A DNA stretch of 64,000 nt from Polaromonas sp. YR568 (GTDB lineage: Bacteria > Pseudomonadota > Gammaproteobacteria > Burkholderiales > Burkholderiaceae_C), in NCBI RefSeq assembly GCF_900116715.1, contig NZ_FPBM01000006.1, positions 1-64,000 on the forward strand, read 5' to 3'. Below are positions 26,257-36,537 of the stretch, one piece after another; the first letter of the stretch is position 1, and every line of letters starts with the position of its first letter. A program made the position numbers and the translations under genes. The notes under the pieces were generated by a model, which ran no database searches, was not told where the DNA came from, and saw nothing but the letters and a program-made list of their open reading frames with translations.

Positions 26257-26952
26257 TTAGCCGGCTTTACGCAGGGGCGCCAGCTGTGTCAGCGCCGCCC
26301 GCAGACGTTCGGCGCCGGGCGCGGCATCCGGCGCCGACGAGCCCAGTGCGTCTTCCACGCTGCCGATGTGGTCGAGCATGCGTTCACGGGCCAGATCCAG
26401 CTCACCGTTTTCGAGCGCGGTCACAATGCCCGCGTGTTCGGCGCAGGACTGTCCCGCGTCGTGTTTGGACTGGTAAAGCGAGGCGGCCAGGGTGGTGCGC
26501 GCGGTCAGGTCGCGCAGCACGTCGCACAGCAGCCGCTGGCCCAGGCATTCCGCCAGGCAGACGTGGAAGTCGGCCAGCAAAAAAGCCCGGGTGGCGGCGT
26601 CGGCTTCTTCAATGGCCTGCTCTTCCTGGGCAATGTGGTCGCGCAGCTTGCGCAGCACCGATTGCAATGGGCGGCCAGCTTCGCGGATGATGCCGCTTTC
26701 GATGATGCGCCGGGCCGAGAAGGCGTCGCGCGCCTCTTCAACCGAGGGCTCCACCACATACCAGCCCTTGCGGGTGCGCACCTCGACAAAACCGCGCGCC
26801 TGCAGCTGCATCAGCGCCTCACGCACCAGCGTGCGGCTGACGCCGAAGAGCTCGGCCAGTTCCTGCTCGCCCAGGCGCTCGCCGGGCGCGAGTTTTTGCG
26901 CGAGGATGGACTCGACGACCTGCTGGGCGATCTGGACCTGGCTGATGCTCAT
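26257..26952 (-). CDS. GntR-family (FCD) transcriptional regulator
   Basis: About 231 residues from MSISQVQIAQQVVESILAQKLAPGERL; the frame extends further upstream without conservation. The N-terminal winged helix (GEQELAELFGVSRTLVREALMQLQARGFVEV) is followed by an all-helical FCD ligand domain whose metal-binding residues are visible as Asp/His in FHVCLAE and the later EHAGIV and LDHI positions. It lies between the amino-acid-type receptor and the NMT1 transporter on the same strand. Second of two GntR regulators in the purine region. Confidence 0.88.
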   Translation of the reverse strand: MSISQVQIAQQVVESILAQKLAPGERLGEQELAELFGVSRTLVREALMQLQARGFVEVRTRKGWYVVEPSVEEARDAFSARRIIESGIIREAGRPLQSVLRKLRDHIAQEEQAIEEADAATRAFLLADFHVCLAECLGQRLLCDVLRDLTARTTLAASLYQSKHDAGQSCAEHAGIVTALENGELDLARERMLDHIGSVEDALGSSAPDAAPGAERLRAALTQLAPLRKAG

Positions 26953-26989
26953 GTGTGCTGACGAGTGTAGCGACCTGCTGAGGGCCGCT

Positions 26990-27852
26990 TCAGGAGCTGG
27001 GGCGCTTGAAGAAGTCCGCCGGCAGCGTCGCCTTGAACCAGACCATGGCGTTGATGGCCAGCGCCTGGGATTCGCTGGCTTCACGCAGGAACTTGTTGAC
27101 CCGTGCCAGCAGCCGCTCCTCGCCTTTGCGCACGCCGATGTAGCAGGGGCTTTCGTTGAGCATCAGCACAAAGCGGGTGCGGTCGCGTGCACCCACGTCC
27201 TTGATCGACTCGATCACCACGTTGGCGGCGGCGATGTATTCGATCTCGTGCTTGAGGTAGGCGTCGATGATGGCGGCCGAATTCTCGTAACGCACCACGG
27301 CGGCGCCGGGCAGGCGGCGCAGCAGCAGCTCTTCCTCCAGGCTGCCTTTGGTAACGCCTATGCGCCGCTCCTTGAAGTAGGAGGGTTCGGGAACGCCGCC
27401 GTAGGGCGGACCAAACACACCGTTGTACAAAGGCGCGTAGGCGATGGTGAAATCGATCTGCTTTTCGCGCTCGGCGTTTTTGCCCAGGCTGGCGATGATG
27501 AGGTCGACCTTGCCGTCACGCAGGTAGGGCAGGCGGTCCGAGCTTTGCACCGGCACGAGTTCGAGTTTGACCTTCAGGTCGATTGCCAGCATACGGGCGA
27601 TGGCGATGTCGTAGCCCTCGGGGCTGCCGTTTTTCAGTGAGCCGAAGGGCGGGAACTCTTTGGGCACGGCCACGCGCAGCAGGCGCTGGGCCTGGATGTT
27701 GTCCAGCGCGTCGCCGGCTTTGTTGGGGGTGGATTGCGCAAACGGGGTCTTTGCCAGCAGCAGGCCCAAGCCTGCCGCCGCGGCCGCAATGAGGTGGCGG
27801 CGGGTGCCGCCTGCAGTGTTTGGCGTCATGGTGTGTTTTTCCGGGTAAGGCA

Positions 27853-27853
<1 letters not shown>
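26990..27853 (-). CDS. Amino-acid-type ABC transporter substrate-binding protein
   Basis: 287 residues. Start at 27853 shares one base with the dctA stop (TGATG), which suggests coupling; an ATG at 27829 (MTPNTAGGTRRHL) is the alternative and begins a Tat-like signal (TRRHLIAAAAAGLGLLLA). The mature protein is a type II receptor (LLRVAVPKEFPPFGSLKNGSPEGYDIAIARML). No permease or ATPase accompanies it, so it may serve a transporter coded elsewhere or act as a sensor. Confidence 0.87.
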
Positions 27854-29172
<1,319 letters not shown>

Positions 29173-29406
29173 GTCAGTCTCCGAAAGAGTAGTTATAGGC
29201 AGCAAGCCGGTGGCAAATCGGTGGCGGCAGTCGCCGGCTTCTTTGCACGCAAATCTTGCATACAAGCAATGTAGACAAGTTGTTTCAGCCCTGTCACAGG
29301 GTTATCCCGGGGCCATTCATGCTGATTCGGTTAAAGCTGACGCACCTGAAGTGCCGGGAAGGCAGGGGGACGGCAGGGAAGGGGCAAGGGGAGGCGCCGC
29401 AAAGCA

Positions 29407-29430
29407 AAACTCCCGCCGTGGCGGGAGTTT
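29407..29430 (-). terminator. Intrinsic terminator after the M20 peptidase gene
   Basis: A 10 bp stem of AAACTCCCGC and GCGGGAGTTT with a four-base loop. On the minus strand it is followed by a T-rich TTTTGCTTTG. It separates the puuE-uraD/allC-M20 operon from dctA. Confidence 0.75.
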
Positions 29431-29455
29431 CAAGGGGGCTGGAGAGCGCGGTTTG

Positions 29456-30709
29456 TCAGGCCAGCAAGTCCCGCAGGGTGCGGGCGATCACCTTGGTGGC
29501 GCGGCGCAGGTCTTCCAGGTCCAGCCGCTCGTCGGCCCGCTTGGCGTGGGATTCCAGCACGGTGCGCGGCCCGGCGCCGTAGATCACGCCGGGGATGCCG
29601 GCTTCGGCATACAGCCGCACGTCGGTGTACAGCGGTGTGCCCATGGCTGGGATTTTTTGCCCGAACAGCGCTTCGCCGTGTTTCTGGATGGCGTCGACCA
29701 GGGGCTTGTTGCCCGGCAGCGGCCGCATCGAATTGGCCAGCAGCAGGCGTTTGATGTCGACGGTAATGCCCTTGCAGCCGGCGGCCGCGTCGGCGATTAC
29801 CTTGCGGATGTTGGCTTCAACCTCGGCCGGGTTCTCTTCAGGGATCATGCGGCGGTCCAGCTTGAACATCACCTTGCCGGGCACGACGTTGGTGTTGGTG
29901 CCGCCTTCAATGCGGCCTACGTTGAGGTAGGGGTGCTGGATGCCTTCGACCTTGGACGTCACTTGCTGATACAGCGCGTTCTGTGCATAAAGCGCATTGA
30001 GGATGTGCACCGCGCCTTGCAGCGCATCGATACCGGTGTCAGGAATGGCGGCGTGCGCCATCTTGCCGTGCACCGTGACTTCCATTTGCAGGCAGCCGTT
30101 GTGGGCGGTCACCACTTCGTATGAGAAGCCGGCCGCGATCAGCAGGTCGGGTTTGGTCAGGCCTTGCTTGAGCAGCCAGCCCGGGCCCATTTCGCCGCCG
30201 AATTCTTCGTCGTAGGTGAAGTGCAGCTCGACGCTGCCCTTGAGCGGCGCGCCCAGCGATTCGAGGGCGCGCACCGCAAAAGTGAAGCTGGCGAAATCGC
30301 ATTTGCTGACGGCCGAAGCGCGGCCGTAGATCTTGCCGTCTTCAATTTCGCCGCCGTAGGGGTCTTTGGTCCAGCCTTCGCCGGGCGGCACCACGTCGCC
30401 GTGGGCGTTGAGGGCGATGGTCCTGCCTTCGCCTTTTCCTTCGCCGCTATTGCCATAGTGGCGTCGCACGATCAGGTTGGTGATGGACTCCATGCCGTAG
30501 CCGCGCACCTCGGCTTCGGGCACCGGGTGCTTTTCGGCGTCAAAGCCAAAGGCCTTGATGAGTTCGGCGGTGCGCTCGGCATGCGGCGCGTTGTTGCCCG
30601 GCGGCGTGTCGGTGGGCACGCGGATGAGCTGCTGCAGGAAGGCCGTTTCTTCGTCGAAGTGGGCGTCGATCCAGCTGTCGAGCTGGGCGTAGTCAGTGGT
30701 GAGGGTCAT
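29456..30709 (-). CDS. M20-family metallopeptidase (ArgE/DapE-like)
   Basis: About 417 residues from MTLTTDYAQLDSW, whose ATG overlaps the stop of the upstream fusion gene (ATGA). Zinc-site motifs: ALNAHGDVVPPG (His, Asp), TYDEEFGGEMGP (catalytic Glu pair) and a C-terminal ESHAKRADE (His). A dimerisation domain lies in the middle (GKMAHAAIPDTGIDAL). It belongs to the deacylase/amidohydrolase branch. Coupling to allantoate amidohydrolase suggests hydrolysis of an amide in ureide breakdown, but the substrate is not known. Confidence 0.87.
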   Translation of the reverse strand: MTLTTDYAQLDSWIDAHFDEETAFLQQLIRVPTDTPPGNNAPHAERTAELIKAFGFDAEKHPVPEAEVRGYGMESITNLIVRRHYGNSGEGKGEGRTIALNAHGDVVPPGEGWTKDPYGGEIEDGKIYGRASAVSKCDFASFTFAVRALESLGAPLKGSVELHFTYDEEFGGEMGPGWLLKQGLTKPDLLIAAGFSYEVVTAHNGCLQMEVTVHGKMAHAAIPDTGIDALQGAVHILNALYAQNALYQQVTSKVEGIQHPYLNVGRIEGGTNTNVVPGKVMFKLDRRMIPEENPAEVEANIRKVIADAAAGCKGITVDIKRLLLANSMRPLPGNKPLVDAIQKHGEALFGQKIPAMGTPLYTDVRLYAEAGIPGVIYGAGPRTVLESHAKRADERLDLEDLRRATKVIARTLRDLLA

Positions 30710-32481
30710 TGTTGTTCGGGAGAAAGATGGTTGAGCAGATGCGCCAGGGCCTGGGTCGCCAGGTCGATGTCGTCGCTGGTGGTGCTTTCCAGCGGGTTGT
30801 GGCTGATGCCGGAGTTCTGGCCACGCACAAAGAGCATGGCCTGCGGCATCACCTTGTGCAGTTTCATCGCGTCGTGGCCTGCCCCGCTGGGCATGGCGTG
30901 AAGCGGCACGCCCAGGCTTTGCACCGCGGCTTCCCAGCGCTGTTGCCAGGCAGGCGCGCTGGGCGCGGCGGCGGCGCGCTCGGTCAGCTCGGTGGTGAAG
31001 TGCACGCCGCGGCGTTCGCAAATGCTTTTGAGTTCGGCCAGCACGTCGGCCACGAGTGCGTCCCGCTGTGCATCCACAGGCGCGCGCATGTCGAGCGAAA
31101 ACAGGCAGCGCCCCGGCACCACGTTGATGGAGCCGCTGGGCACTTGCAGCATGCCGACGGTGCCGACCGAGTCACCGTCTTGCGCGGCGCGCCGCTCGAC
31201 ATACAGCAGCAGCTCGGCTGCGGCTGCGGCTGCGTCGCGGCGGCGGTTCATGGGCGTGGTGCCGGCGTGGCTGGCCATGCCGGTGATCTCGCACAGGTAG
31301 CGCACATTGCCGTTGATGGAGGTAACGATGCCCAGCGGCAGGTCCAGCTCATTGAGCACCGGGCCCTGTTCGATATGCAGTTCGATAAAACCGAGGTAGT
31401 CCTTGGCATCGCGTTTGCTTTTGGCGATGTCTTCAGGCTTGTGGCCGGCATTGGCCATGGCCTCACGCATGGTGATGCCGTCGGCGTCTTTCTGGTCCAG
31501 CCACTCGGGCTTGAAGTCGCCGATCAGCGCGCCAGAGCCCAAAAAGGTGGCTTTGTAGCGCTGGCCTTCTTCTTCGGCAAAACCCACGACTTCAAAGTTA
31601 AAAGGCAGGCGCTTGCCCTGGCGGTGCAGCTCGCGCACGCAGGCCATGGGCACAAAGATGCCGAGCCGGCCGTCGTACTTGCCGCCATTGCGCACGGTGT
31701 CGTAGTGGCTGCCGGTCAGCAGGGTTCTGGCGTTGGGCGTGGCCGCCTTGTAAATACCGACCACGTTGCCGACCGCGTCTATCTTCACCTCGTCAAAGCC
31801 GCAGTCACGCATGGTGCTGCTGATGTAGGCGGCGCAGGCGCGATGCGCATCGGTGAGGTAGGTTACCGTGAGCTGGCCTTTTTCAAGGTAGCCCGGGTCG
31901 CTGTATTGCGAAAGGGTTTCGTGCCAGTCCCATACGTCGTTGCCCAGCACAGGCGTGGCGGCGAACTTGTCGTTGAGCCGAAGTTCTGCGATGCGGTGGA
32001 TGTTGCGCAGGTTTTCCTGCAGCTCGAAGTCGGGGTGGTTTTGCAGGCGCCGGGTGAAGGTCTCGATGATTTGTTGCTTGTTCAAGCCGTCACCGCGCGG
32101 GCCGCGCACCGCCAGGATGAAGGGGAAGCCGAACTTCGCGTTGTAGTCGGCGTTGAGTTTTTGCAGGGTGGCGAACTCTTCGGGCGTGCAGTCGGTGAGG
32201 CCGGCTTTGCCTTGCTCGTGCGTGGATTCGGCTGTCAGGGTTTTGCTGACCATGGCTTTGCCGGCCAGCTCGGGGTGGGCCTGGATGAGTTTGATCTGCG
32301 CGTCCCGGCCGCCCTCGCGCAGCACGCGCGCCAGCGTGTGCTTTAGCTGGGCAAGTGACTGGAAGGGCCGGGCGTCCAGCGCCTTGCCTGCAATCCAGGG
32401 GGAATGCTCGTAGAGGCCGTCCAGCAGTTGCAGCGCTTCTGCGTGCGGTGCGGTGTTGAGGTGGTCAAGTGTTGCGGCCAT
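30706..32481 (-). CDS. Fusion: OHCU decarboxylase and allantoate amidohydrolase
   Basis: 591 residues with two enzymes in one chain. Residues ~1-170 are 2-oxo-4-hydroxy-4-carboxy-5-ureidoimidazoline decarboxylase (UraD; HPELAGKAM, FGFPFILAVRGPRGD), which gives S-allantoin. Residues ~175-591 are an M20 allantoate amidohydrolase (AllC; GSHYDTVRNGGKYDGRLG, EEEGQRYKATFLGSG, ELHIEQGPVLN, HAGTTPMNRRRDA, PSGAGHDAMKL) that releases ammonia and CO2 to ureidoglycine. The intermediate step, allantoinase, is the adjacent puuE. No frameshift or internal stop is seen between the halves. Confidence 0.93.
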   Translation of the reverse strand: MAATLDHLNTAPHAEALQLLDGLYEHSPWIAGKALDARPFQSLAQLKHTLARVLREGGRDAQIKLIQAHPELAGKAMVSKTLTAESTHEQGKAGLTDCTPEEFATLQKLNADYNAKFGFPFILAVRGPRGDGLNKQQIIETFTRRLQNHPDFELQENLRNIHRIAELRLNDKFAATPVLGNDVWDWHETLSQYSDPGYLEKGQLTVTYLTDAHRACAAYISSTMRDCGFDEVKIDAVGNVVGIYKAATPNARTLLTGSHYDTVRNGGKYDGRLGIFVPMACVRELHRQGKRLPFNFEVVGFAEEEGQRYKATFLGSGALIGDFKPEWLDQKDADGITMREAMANAGHKPEDIAKSKRDAKDYLGFIELHIEQGPVLNELDLPLGIVTSINGNVRYLCEITGMASHAGTTPMNRRRDAAAAAAELLLYVERRAAQDGDSVGTVGMLQVPSGSINVVPGRCLFSLDMRAPVDAQRDALVADVLAELKSICERRGVHFTTELTERAAAAPSAPAWQQRWEAAVQSLGVPLHAMPSGAGHDAMKLHKVMPQAMLFVRGQNSGISHNPLESTTSDDIDLATQALAHLLNHLSPEQQ

Positions 32482-32483
32482 GG

Positions 32484-33419
32484 TCAGCTTTCTTGCCGGA
32501 GCATGTAAGGGTGGGTGGCCTGCCAGTGGCGCGCGATGTCGATGCGGCGGCAGACCCAGACGCGCTCGTGCTTTTGCACGTGGTCCAGGAAGCGCTGCAG
32601 CGCCACGATGCGCCCAGGGCGGCCCAGCAGGCGGCAGTGCATGCCGATGCTCAGCATCTTGGGCGAAGCATCGCCTTCGGCGTACAGCGCGTCAAAACTG
32701 TCGCGCAGGTAGATAAAGAAGTCTTCAGCCTGCGCAAAGCCTTGCGGCAAGGCAAAGCGCATGTCGTTGGTGTCCAGCGTGTAGGGCACTACCAGGCGCG
32801 GCACGACCTGGCCGTCGGTGCGTTTGACTTCAGTCCAGAAGGGCAGGTCGTCGCCGTAGTAGTCGCTGTCGTATTCGAGCCGGCCGTCGTCGGCCACCAG
32901 CCGGCGCGTGTTGGGGCTGTCGCGGCCGGTGTACCAGCCCAGCGGGCGTGTGCCGGTGAGCTTTTCAATTGCATCCAGGCCCAGACGCATGTGCTCGCGC
33001 TCGGTGGCTTCGTCGATTTGCTGGTAGTTGATCCAGCGCCAGCCGTGGCAGGCGATTTCGTGGCCGAGTTCGGTGAAGGCCTTGGCGACATCGGGGTGGC
33101 GCTGCAGCGCCATGCCTACGCCAAAGACGGTCAGCGGCAGTTTGCGCTTTTCAAACTCGCGCAGGATGCGCCACACGCCCACGCGCGAGCCGTATTCGTA
33201 AATGCCTTCCATGCTCAGGTGCCGGTCGGCAAAGCTGGGCGGGTTGGCCATTTCAGACAGGAATTGCTCGGAGCCGGCGTCGCCGTGCAGCACCGAGTTT
33301 TCGCCGCCTTCTTCGTAGTTGAGGACGAACTGCACCGCAATGCGGGCGCGGCCGGGCCAGTTGGCCTGGGGCGGGTTGCGGCCGTAGCCGACCAAGTCTC
33401 TGGGGTAGTTGGTGTTCAT
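32484..33419 (-). CDS. puuE: Allantoinase PuuE (polysaccharide-deacetylase type)
   Basis: Opens the allantoin ring to allantoate. 311 residues, the usual size, starting MNTNYPRDLVGYGRNPPQANWPG. Family marks are FVLNYEEGGENSVLHGD near residue 35, ACHGWRWINYQ near 140 and GWYTGRDSPNTRRLV near 165. Unlike classical amidohydrolase allantoinases it uses the deacetylase fold. It overlaps the upstream gntR by ATGA and is followed after 2 bp by the fusion gene, so it is part of one tight operon. Confidence 0.94.
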   Translation of the reverse strand: MNTNYPRDLVGYGRNPPQANWPGRARIAVQFVLNYEEGGENSVLHGDAGSEQFLSEMANPPSFADRHLSMEGIYEYGSRVGVWRILREFEKRKLPLTVFGVGMALQRHPDVAKAFTELGHEIACHGWRWINYQQIDEATEREHMRLGLDAIEKLTGTRPLGWYTGRDSPNTRRLVADDGRLEYDSDYYGDDLPFWTEVKRTDGQVVPRLVVPYTLDTNDMRFALPQGFAQAEDFFIYLRDSFDALYAEGDASPKMLSIGMHCRLLGRPGRIVALQRFLDHVQKHERVWVCRRIDIARHWQATHPYMLRQES

Positions 33420-34081
33420 GACAAGGCCATCGAAATATCGTTGGTCGGCACCTTGCGGTCGAAGGCAAGGCTTTCCTCGACGTGCAGCAGGTGTTCGTTC
33501 ATCAGGCGCACGGCCAGGGCTTCGTCCCTGGCGGCCAGCGCCTTGACGATGTCGGCATGCTCGTCGTTGGAGTGTTCGGCGGCGCTGGCCGTCTGGTACA
33601 TCAGCGTGATGACGGCGCAGCGCGAAATCAGCTCGCCCAGCATCTGCGCCAGCACCTCGTTGCCCATCAATTCGGCCATGCGCACGTGGAAGTCGCCCAG
33701 CAGCTCGGTGCGGCCGGACACATCGCCCAGGTCGACGGCGGACTTTTCACGCGCGACGTGCTCTTTCAGCGCCTTGATCTTGGCGGGGGTGACTTCGCGC
33801 ACAAAGGCGCGCGTCATTTCGGCTTCCAGCATGCGGCGCACGGCAAACACCTGCCGCGCTTCCATCACCGAGGGTGCGGCCACAAAAGCGCCGCGGGCCG
33901 GCTCCAGGCGGATCAGCCGGTTTTGCGACAGCTGGAACAGCGCCTGCCGCACCAGCGTGCGTGAAACGCCGAAGTGGTCGGCCAGTTTTTGCTCGGCCAG
34001 CTTGGTGCCAGGATGCAGCCTGTGCTCCACAATGGCCTTGGTCAGGGCTTCGACGATGGTGTGGGTGGTGGACGATTCCAT
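33416..34081 (-). CDS. GntR-family (FCD) regulator of purine genes
   Basis: About 221 residues from MESSTTHTIVEALTKAIVEHRLHPG. N-terminal winged helix (LAEQKLADHFGVSRTLVRQALFQLSQ) and an FCD domain with metal-binding residues in DFHVRMAEL and the following Glu/His-rich EHSNDEHADI. First gene of the puuE operon (4 bp overlap) and divergent from uraH, so it probably controls both directions through the shared 104 bp. The ligand is likely an intermediate such as allantoin or urate. Confidence 0.88.
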   Translation of the reverse strand: MESSTTHTIVEALTKAIVEHRLHPGTKLAEQKLADHFGVSRTLVRQALFQLSQNRLIRLEPARGAFVAAPSVMEARQVFAVRRMLEAEMTRAFVREVTPAKIKALKEHVAREKSAVDLGDVSGRTELLGDFHVRMAELMGNEVLAQMLGELISRCAVITLMYQTASAAEHSNDEHADIVKALAARDEALAVRLMNEHLLHVEESLAFDRKVPTNDISMALS

Positions 34082-34110
34082 CAGCAAATAATAGCCGGAA
34101 TGAACGAAAC

Positions 34111-34118
34111 TGTATACA
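34111..34118. promoter_or_regulatory. TGTATACA palindrome, probable GntR operator
   Basis: Perfect 8 bp palindrome in the 104 bp between gntR and uraH. Operators of this shape are common for FCD-type GntR proteins. An AT-rich stretch follows (34130-34152) that may hold the uraH promoter. Confidence 0.5.
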
Positions 34119-34185
34119 CTTTTGGTGGACAGATATTTATCCGGATATTTTTTGACTCCTTTTTCAACCCTTTTCAAGGACTGCC

Positions 34186-34539
34186 ATGGGCTTGAGCACA
34201 CATGTACTGGACACCATGCACGGCACGCCGGCCGGCGGCATGAAGGTGTCGCTCTACACCACGCGGGCGGGCGAGGCTTCGCTGGTGAAATCCTTCACCC
34301 TGAATGGCGACGGCCGAAACCCCGACGGGCCGCTGTACGACAACGTCACCCTGAAAGCGGGTACTTACCGCCTGGTGTTTGACGTCGCGGGCTACTTCAA
34401 GGCGCGCGGCGTGGCGCTGCCCGAGCCGGCCTTCCTCGACCAGGTCAGCCTGGACTTCGGCGTGGCCGACGTCACCGCGCATTACCATGTGCCCCTGCTG
34501 GTGAGCCCCTGGAGCTATTCGACCTACCGCGGTAGTTGA
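34186..34539 (+). CDS. uraH: 5-hydroxyisourate hydrolase
   Basis: Transthyretin-related enzyme that hydrolyses 5-hydroxyisourate, the urate oxidase product, to OHCU. 117 residues, typical size. All signature elements are present: STHVLDTMHGTPAGG at the N-terminus, an Arg in the middle (FTLNGDGRNPDGP), YHVPLLVSPWSYSTYRGS at the end, including the diagnostic YRGS tail. AAGGA precedes the ATG. Divergent from the gntR-puuE operon. Confidence 0.96.
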   Translation: MGLSTHVLDTMHGTPAGGMKVSLYTTRAGEASLVKSFTLNGDGRNPDGPLYDNVTLKAGTYRLVFDVAGYFKARGVALPEPAFLDQVSLDFGVADVTAHYHVPLLVSPWSYSTYRGS

Positions 34540-34619
34540 GCCCCGCTGGGGCCCATGTCATCGGGGCGTCATCTGGGCTGGGGAAAATCAGTCCTTTTTA
34601 CTACTGAGTCCCTTTTCTC

Positions 34620-35633
34620 ATGAACGTCAAGCCGATGGGCGCGCTGAGCCGCCGCCAAGCCCTGCTGATCTCCGCAGGCACCGCCGCCAGCCTGTTCGCC
34701 TCTGCCGCGCTCGCGCAAGGCCCCTCAACAACCGCTTCCTACCCCGACCGCCCCGTCAAAATCGTGGTGCCGTTTGCGCCCGGCGCCGGCACCGACGCCA
34801 TGGGGCGGCTGATCGCACAAAAACTTGGTGAAGTTTTGGGCGGCACGTTTGTGGTCGACAACCGCGCAGGCGCTTCGGGCGCCATCGGTACGCAGTTTGT
34901 GGCCCAGGCGCCGGCTGACGGCTACACGCTGCTGCTGGTGGCATCGCCCTTCACCACGGTGGCGGCTTCGCTGCCCAGCGCCAACTACGATCCGCTGCGC
35001 CAGTTCGCGCCGGTCGGTATGGTCGCCAGCGGCCCGCTGGTCTGGGCGGCCAATACCAAGCTGCCTGTGGGCAACATGAAAGAGCTGATCGCGCTGGCCA
35101 AGCAGAAACCCGGCGCGCTCAATTACGGCTCGGCCGGCTCGGGTGGCGTCAACCACCTGGTGCTGGAATCATTGAAGGCGCGTACCGGCACCTACATCAC
35201 GCACATCCCTTACCGCGGTGTGGCCCCCGCCACCATGGACATGATTGGCGGCCAGATCCAGCTCGTCACCGGCACCATCCCCGCGCTGCTGCCCTTTATC
35301 AAGAACGGCAGCGTCAAAGCCCTGGCGGTGACCAGCGCCAAACGTTCCAGTGCCTTGCCTGACGTGCCCAGCATGAGCGAGTCCGGCCTGGTCGGCTTTG
35401 ACGTGCTGAATTACTTTGCGATCTCCGCACCCGCCGGCACCCCGCCCGCCATCGTCAACACCCTGAACGCCGCCATCAACAAGATCGTGACCATGCCCGA
35501 CGTGCTGGCGCGCTTCAAGGTTGACGCTGTGGACCCGGCGCCTGGTACGCCCGCGCAGCTAGGCCAGTTCATTGAAGCTGATTACCGCGCGTGGGTGAAC
35601 GTCGTCAAGACGCAGAACCTCAAGATCGATTGA
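34620..35633 (+). CDS. Bug/TctC-family periplasmic solute receptor
   Basis: 337 residues. Tat-like signal (SRRQALLISAGTAASLFASAALAQ), then the Bug fold (YPDRPVKIVVPFAPGAGTDAMGRLIAQKL, and GASGAIGTQFVAQAPADGYTLLL). These receptors bind carboxylates and other small acids. No TctA/TctB membrane partners are adjacent. It lies 80 bp after uraH on the same strand, so it may be co-transcribed with it. Confidence 0.9.
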   Translation: MNVKPMGALSRRQALLISAGTAASLFASAALAQGPSTTASYPDRPVKIVVPFAPGAGTDAMGRLIAQKLGEVLGGTFVVDNRAGASGAIGTQFVAQAPADGYTLLLVASPFTTVAASLPSANYDPLRQFAPVGMVASGPLVWAANTKLPVGNMKELIALAKQKPGALNYGSAGSGGVNHLVLESLKARTGTYITHIPYRGVAPATMDMIGGQIQLVTGTIPALLPFIKNGSVKALAVTSAKRSSALPDVPSMSESGLVGFDVLNYFAISAPAGTPPAIVNTLNAAINKIVTMPDVLARFKVDAVDPAPGTPAQLGQFIEADYRAWVNVVKTQNLKID

Positions 35634-35640
35634 TGAATAA

Positions 35641-35850
35641 GGCCCCCACGGTCGCTCACTTCGTGTAGCTCCCGAGGCCTTGCAGGCCGCGGCTCGCGAG
35701 ACGCTTCGCCTCTGTCGCCCGTCCAAGCCTGCGCAGGCAGGCTTGGAGCCGCGGGCTCCAGCCCCTCGGGGGCCGCCCGCCCTGCGGCCCGGCAAAGCCG
35801 GTTCCGCGGCTCATGCTGGCCTGGCCGGCTCGCTTCGCATTGCCTCTAAT
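35641..35850. repeat. GC-rich dispersed intergenic repeat with strong hairpin
   Basis: Block starting CCCACGGTCGCTCACTTCGTG and continuing through CCCCTCGGGGGCCGCCCGCC, of a kind I recall from many Comamonadaceae intergenic regions. It includes a 10 bp stem CCAAGCCTGC/GCAGGCTTGG with loop GCAG (35723-35746) that can act as a bidirectional terminator between the convergent Bug receptor and lipoprotein genes. Confidence 0.6.
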
Positions 35851-36370
35851 CTTGTCCCTCGGTGAGGGTATCGAGCTGGAACTTCCCGCTCTTGTGCCAA
35901 AGCCAGGTGTCGGTATAGACCACCTTGCCCATGCGCGTGGGCGCCGGGAAGGGTGATGCCTCCCGGATGGTGCGTTCAATCTCCGCGACCACCTCGGGTG
36001 CATGGCGCGGCGCACGCATCCAGTCCAGGCGGGTGACGCGGCCGACCCGGTCGATCTCCACATTCATCACACCCACGGCATACAGCAGCGGCGGCATGCG
36101 GCCTTTGTAGATGCGGTCGGAATTGAGGCCGTAGATATGCGTGGCGCCGTCTTCCCGGTAGGCGCGCGGTGTGGTGGCGCCTGAGCTTCTGGCCGAACCT
36201 TGCGTGCCCACGATCGGCCCGATCACCGGAGAAGGGTCGGGCGCCTTGGGCGTGGGTGCCGGTTCGGGTGCGCTCTTGCAGGCACTCACCACGGCGGCCA
36301 CGGCAGCCGAAAGCAGGGCCGCCAGCCAGAAGCGGCGCGGTGTGGAGTCGGAGGTGTCTTCTTGTCTCAT
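35846..36370 (-). CDS. Putative lipoprotein with TonB-C-like domain
   Basis: About 174 residues from MRQEDTSDSTPRRFW; an upstream extension to 36445 is less likely. Membrane signal FWLAALLSAAVAAVVSAC with a lipobox-type VSAC, followed by a Pro/Ala-rich linker (APEPAPTPKAPDPSP). The last ~90 residues resemble the TonB C-terminal domain (LLYAVGVMNVEIDRVGRVTRLDWMRA...VVAEIERTIREASPFPAP). Role unknown; possibly an envelope-anchored binding protein. Divergent from xdhC. Confidence 0.75.
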   Translation of the reverse strand: MRQEDTSDSTPRRFWLAALLSAAVAAVVSACKSAPEPAPTPKAPDPSPVIGPIVGTQGSARSSGATTPRAYREDGATHIYGLNSDRIYKGRMPPLLYAVGVMNVEIDRVGRVTRLDWMRAPRHAPEVVAEIERTIREASPFPAPTRMGKVVYTDTWLWHKSGKFQLDTLTEGQD

Positions 36371-36537
36371 GAGGTCTGCCTTTGCCGGCTTTTGTAAAGC
36401 CCGGCTCATTGGATTCTTGATATACCTGCCATCATGCCTGAGCACTGCCGGGCGCCAGGGTGGTGCTAAGGTTGCTCAAGTGGCGTTCAAGCCATTTTGC
36501 CGAATATTTCAACCCGCCAGCCGCCAACTCGTCACCA

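Noticed and set aside
30709-32346. 545-codon plus-strand open frame opposite the uraD/allC fusion
   Set aside because: Antisense shadow; the real gene on the other strand has all catalytic motifs.
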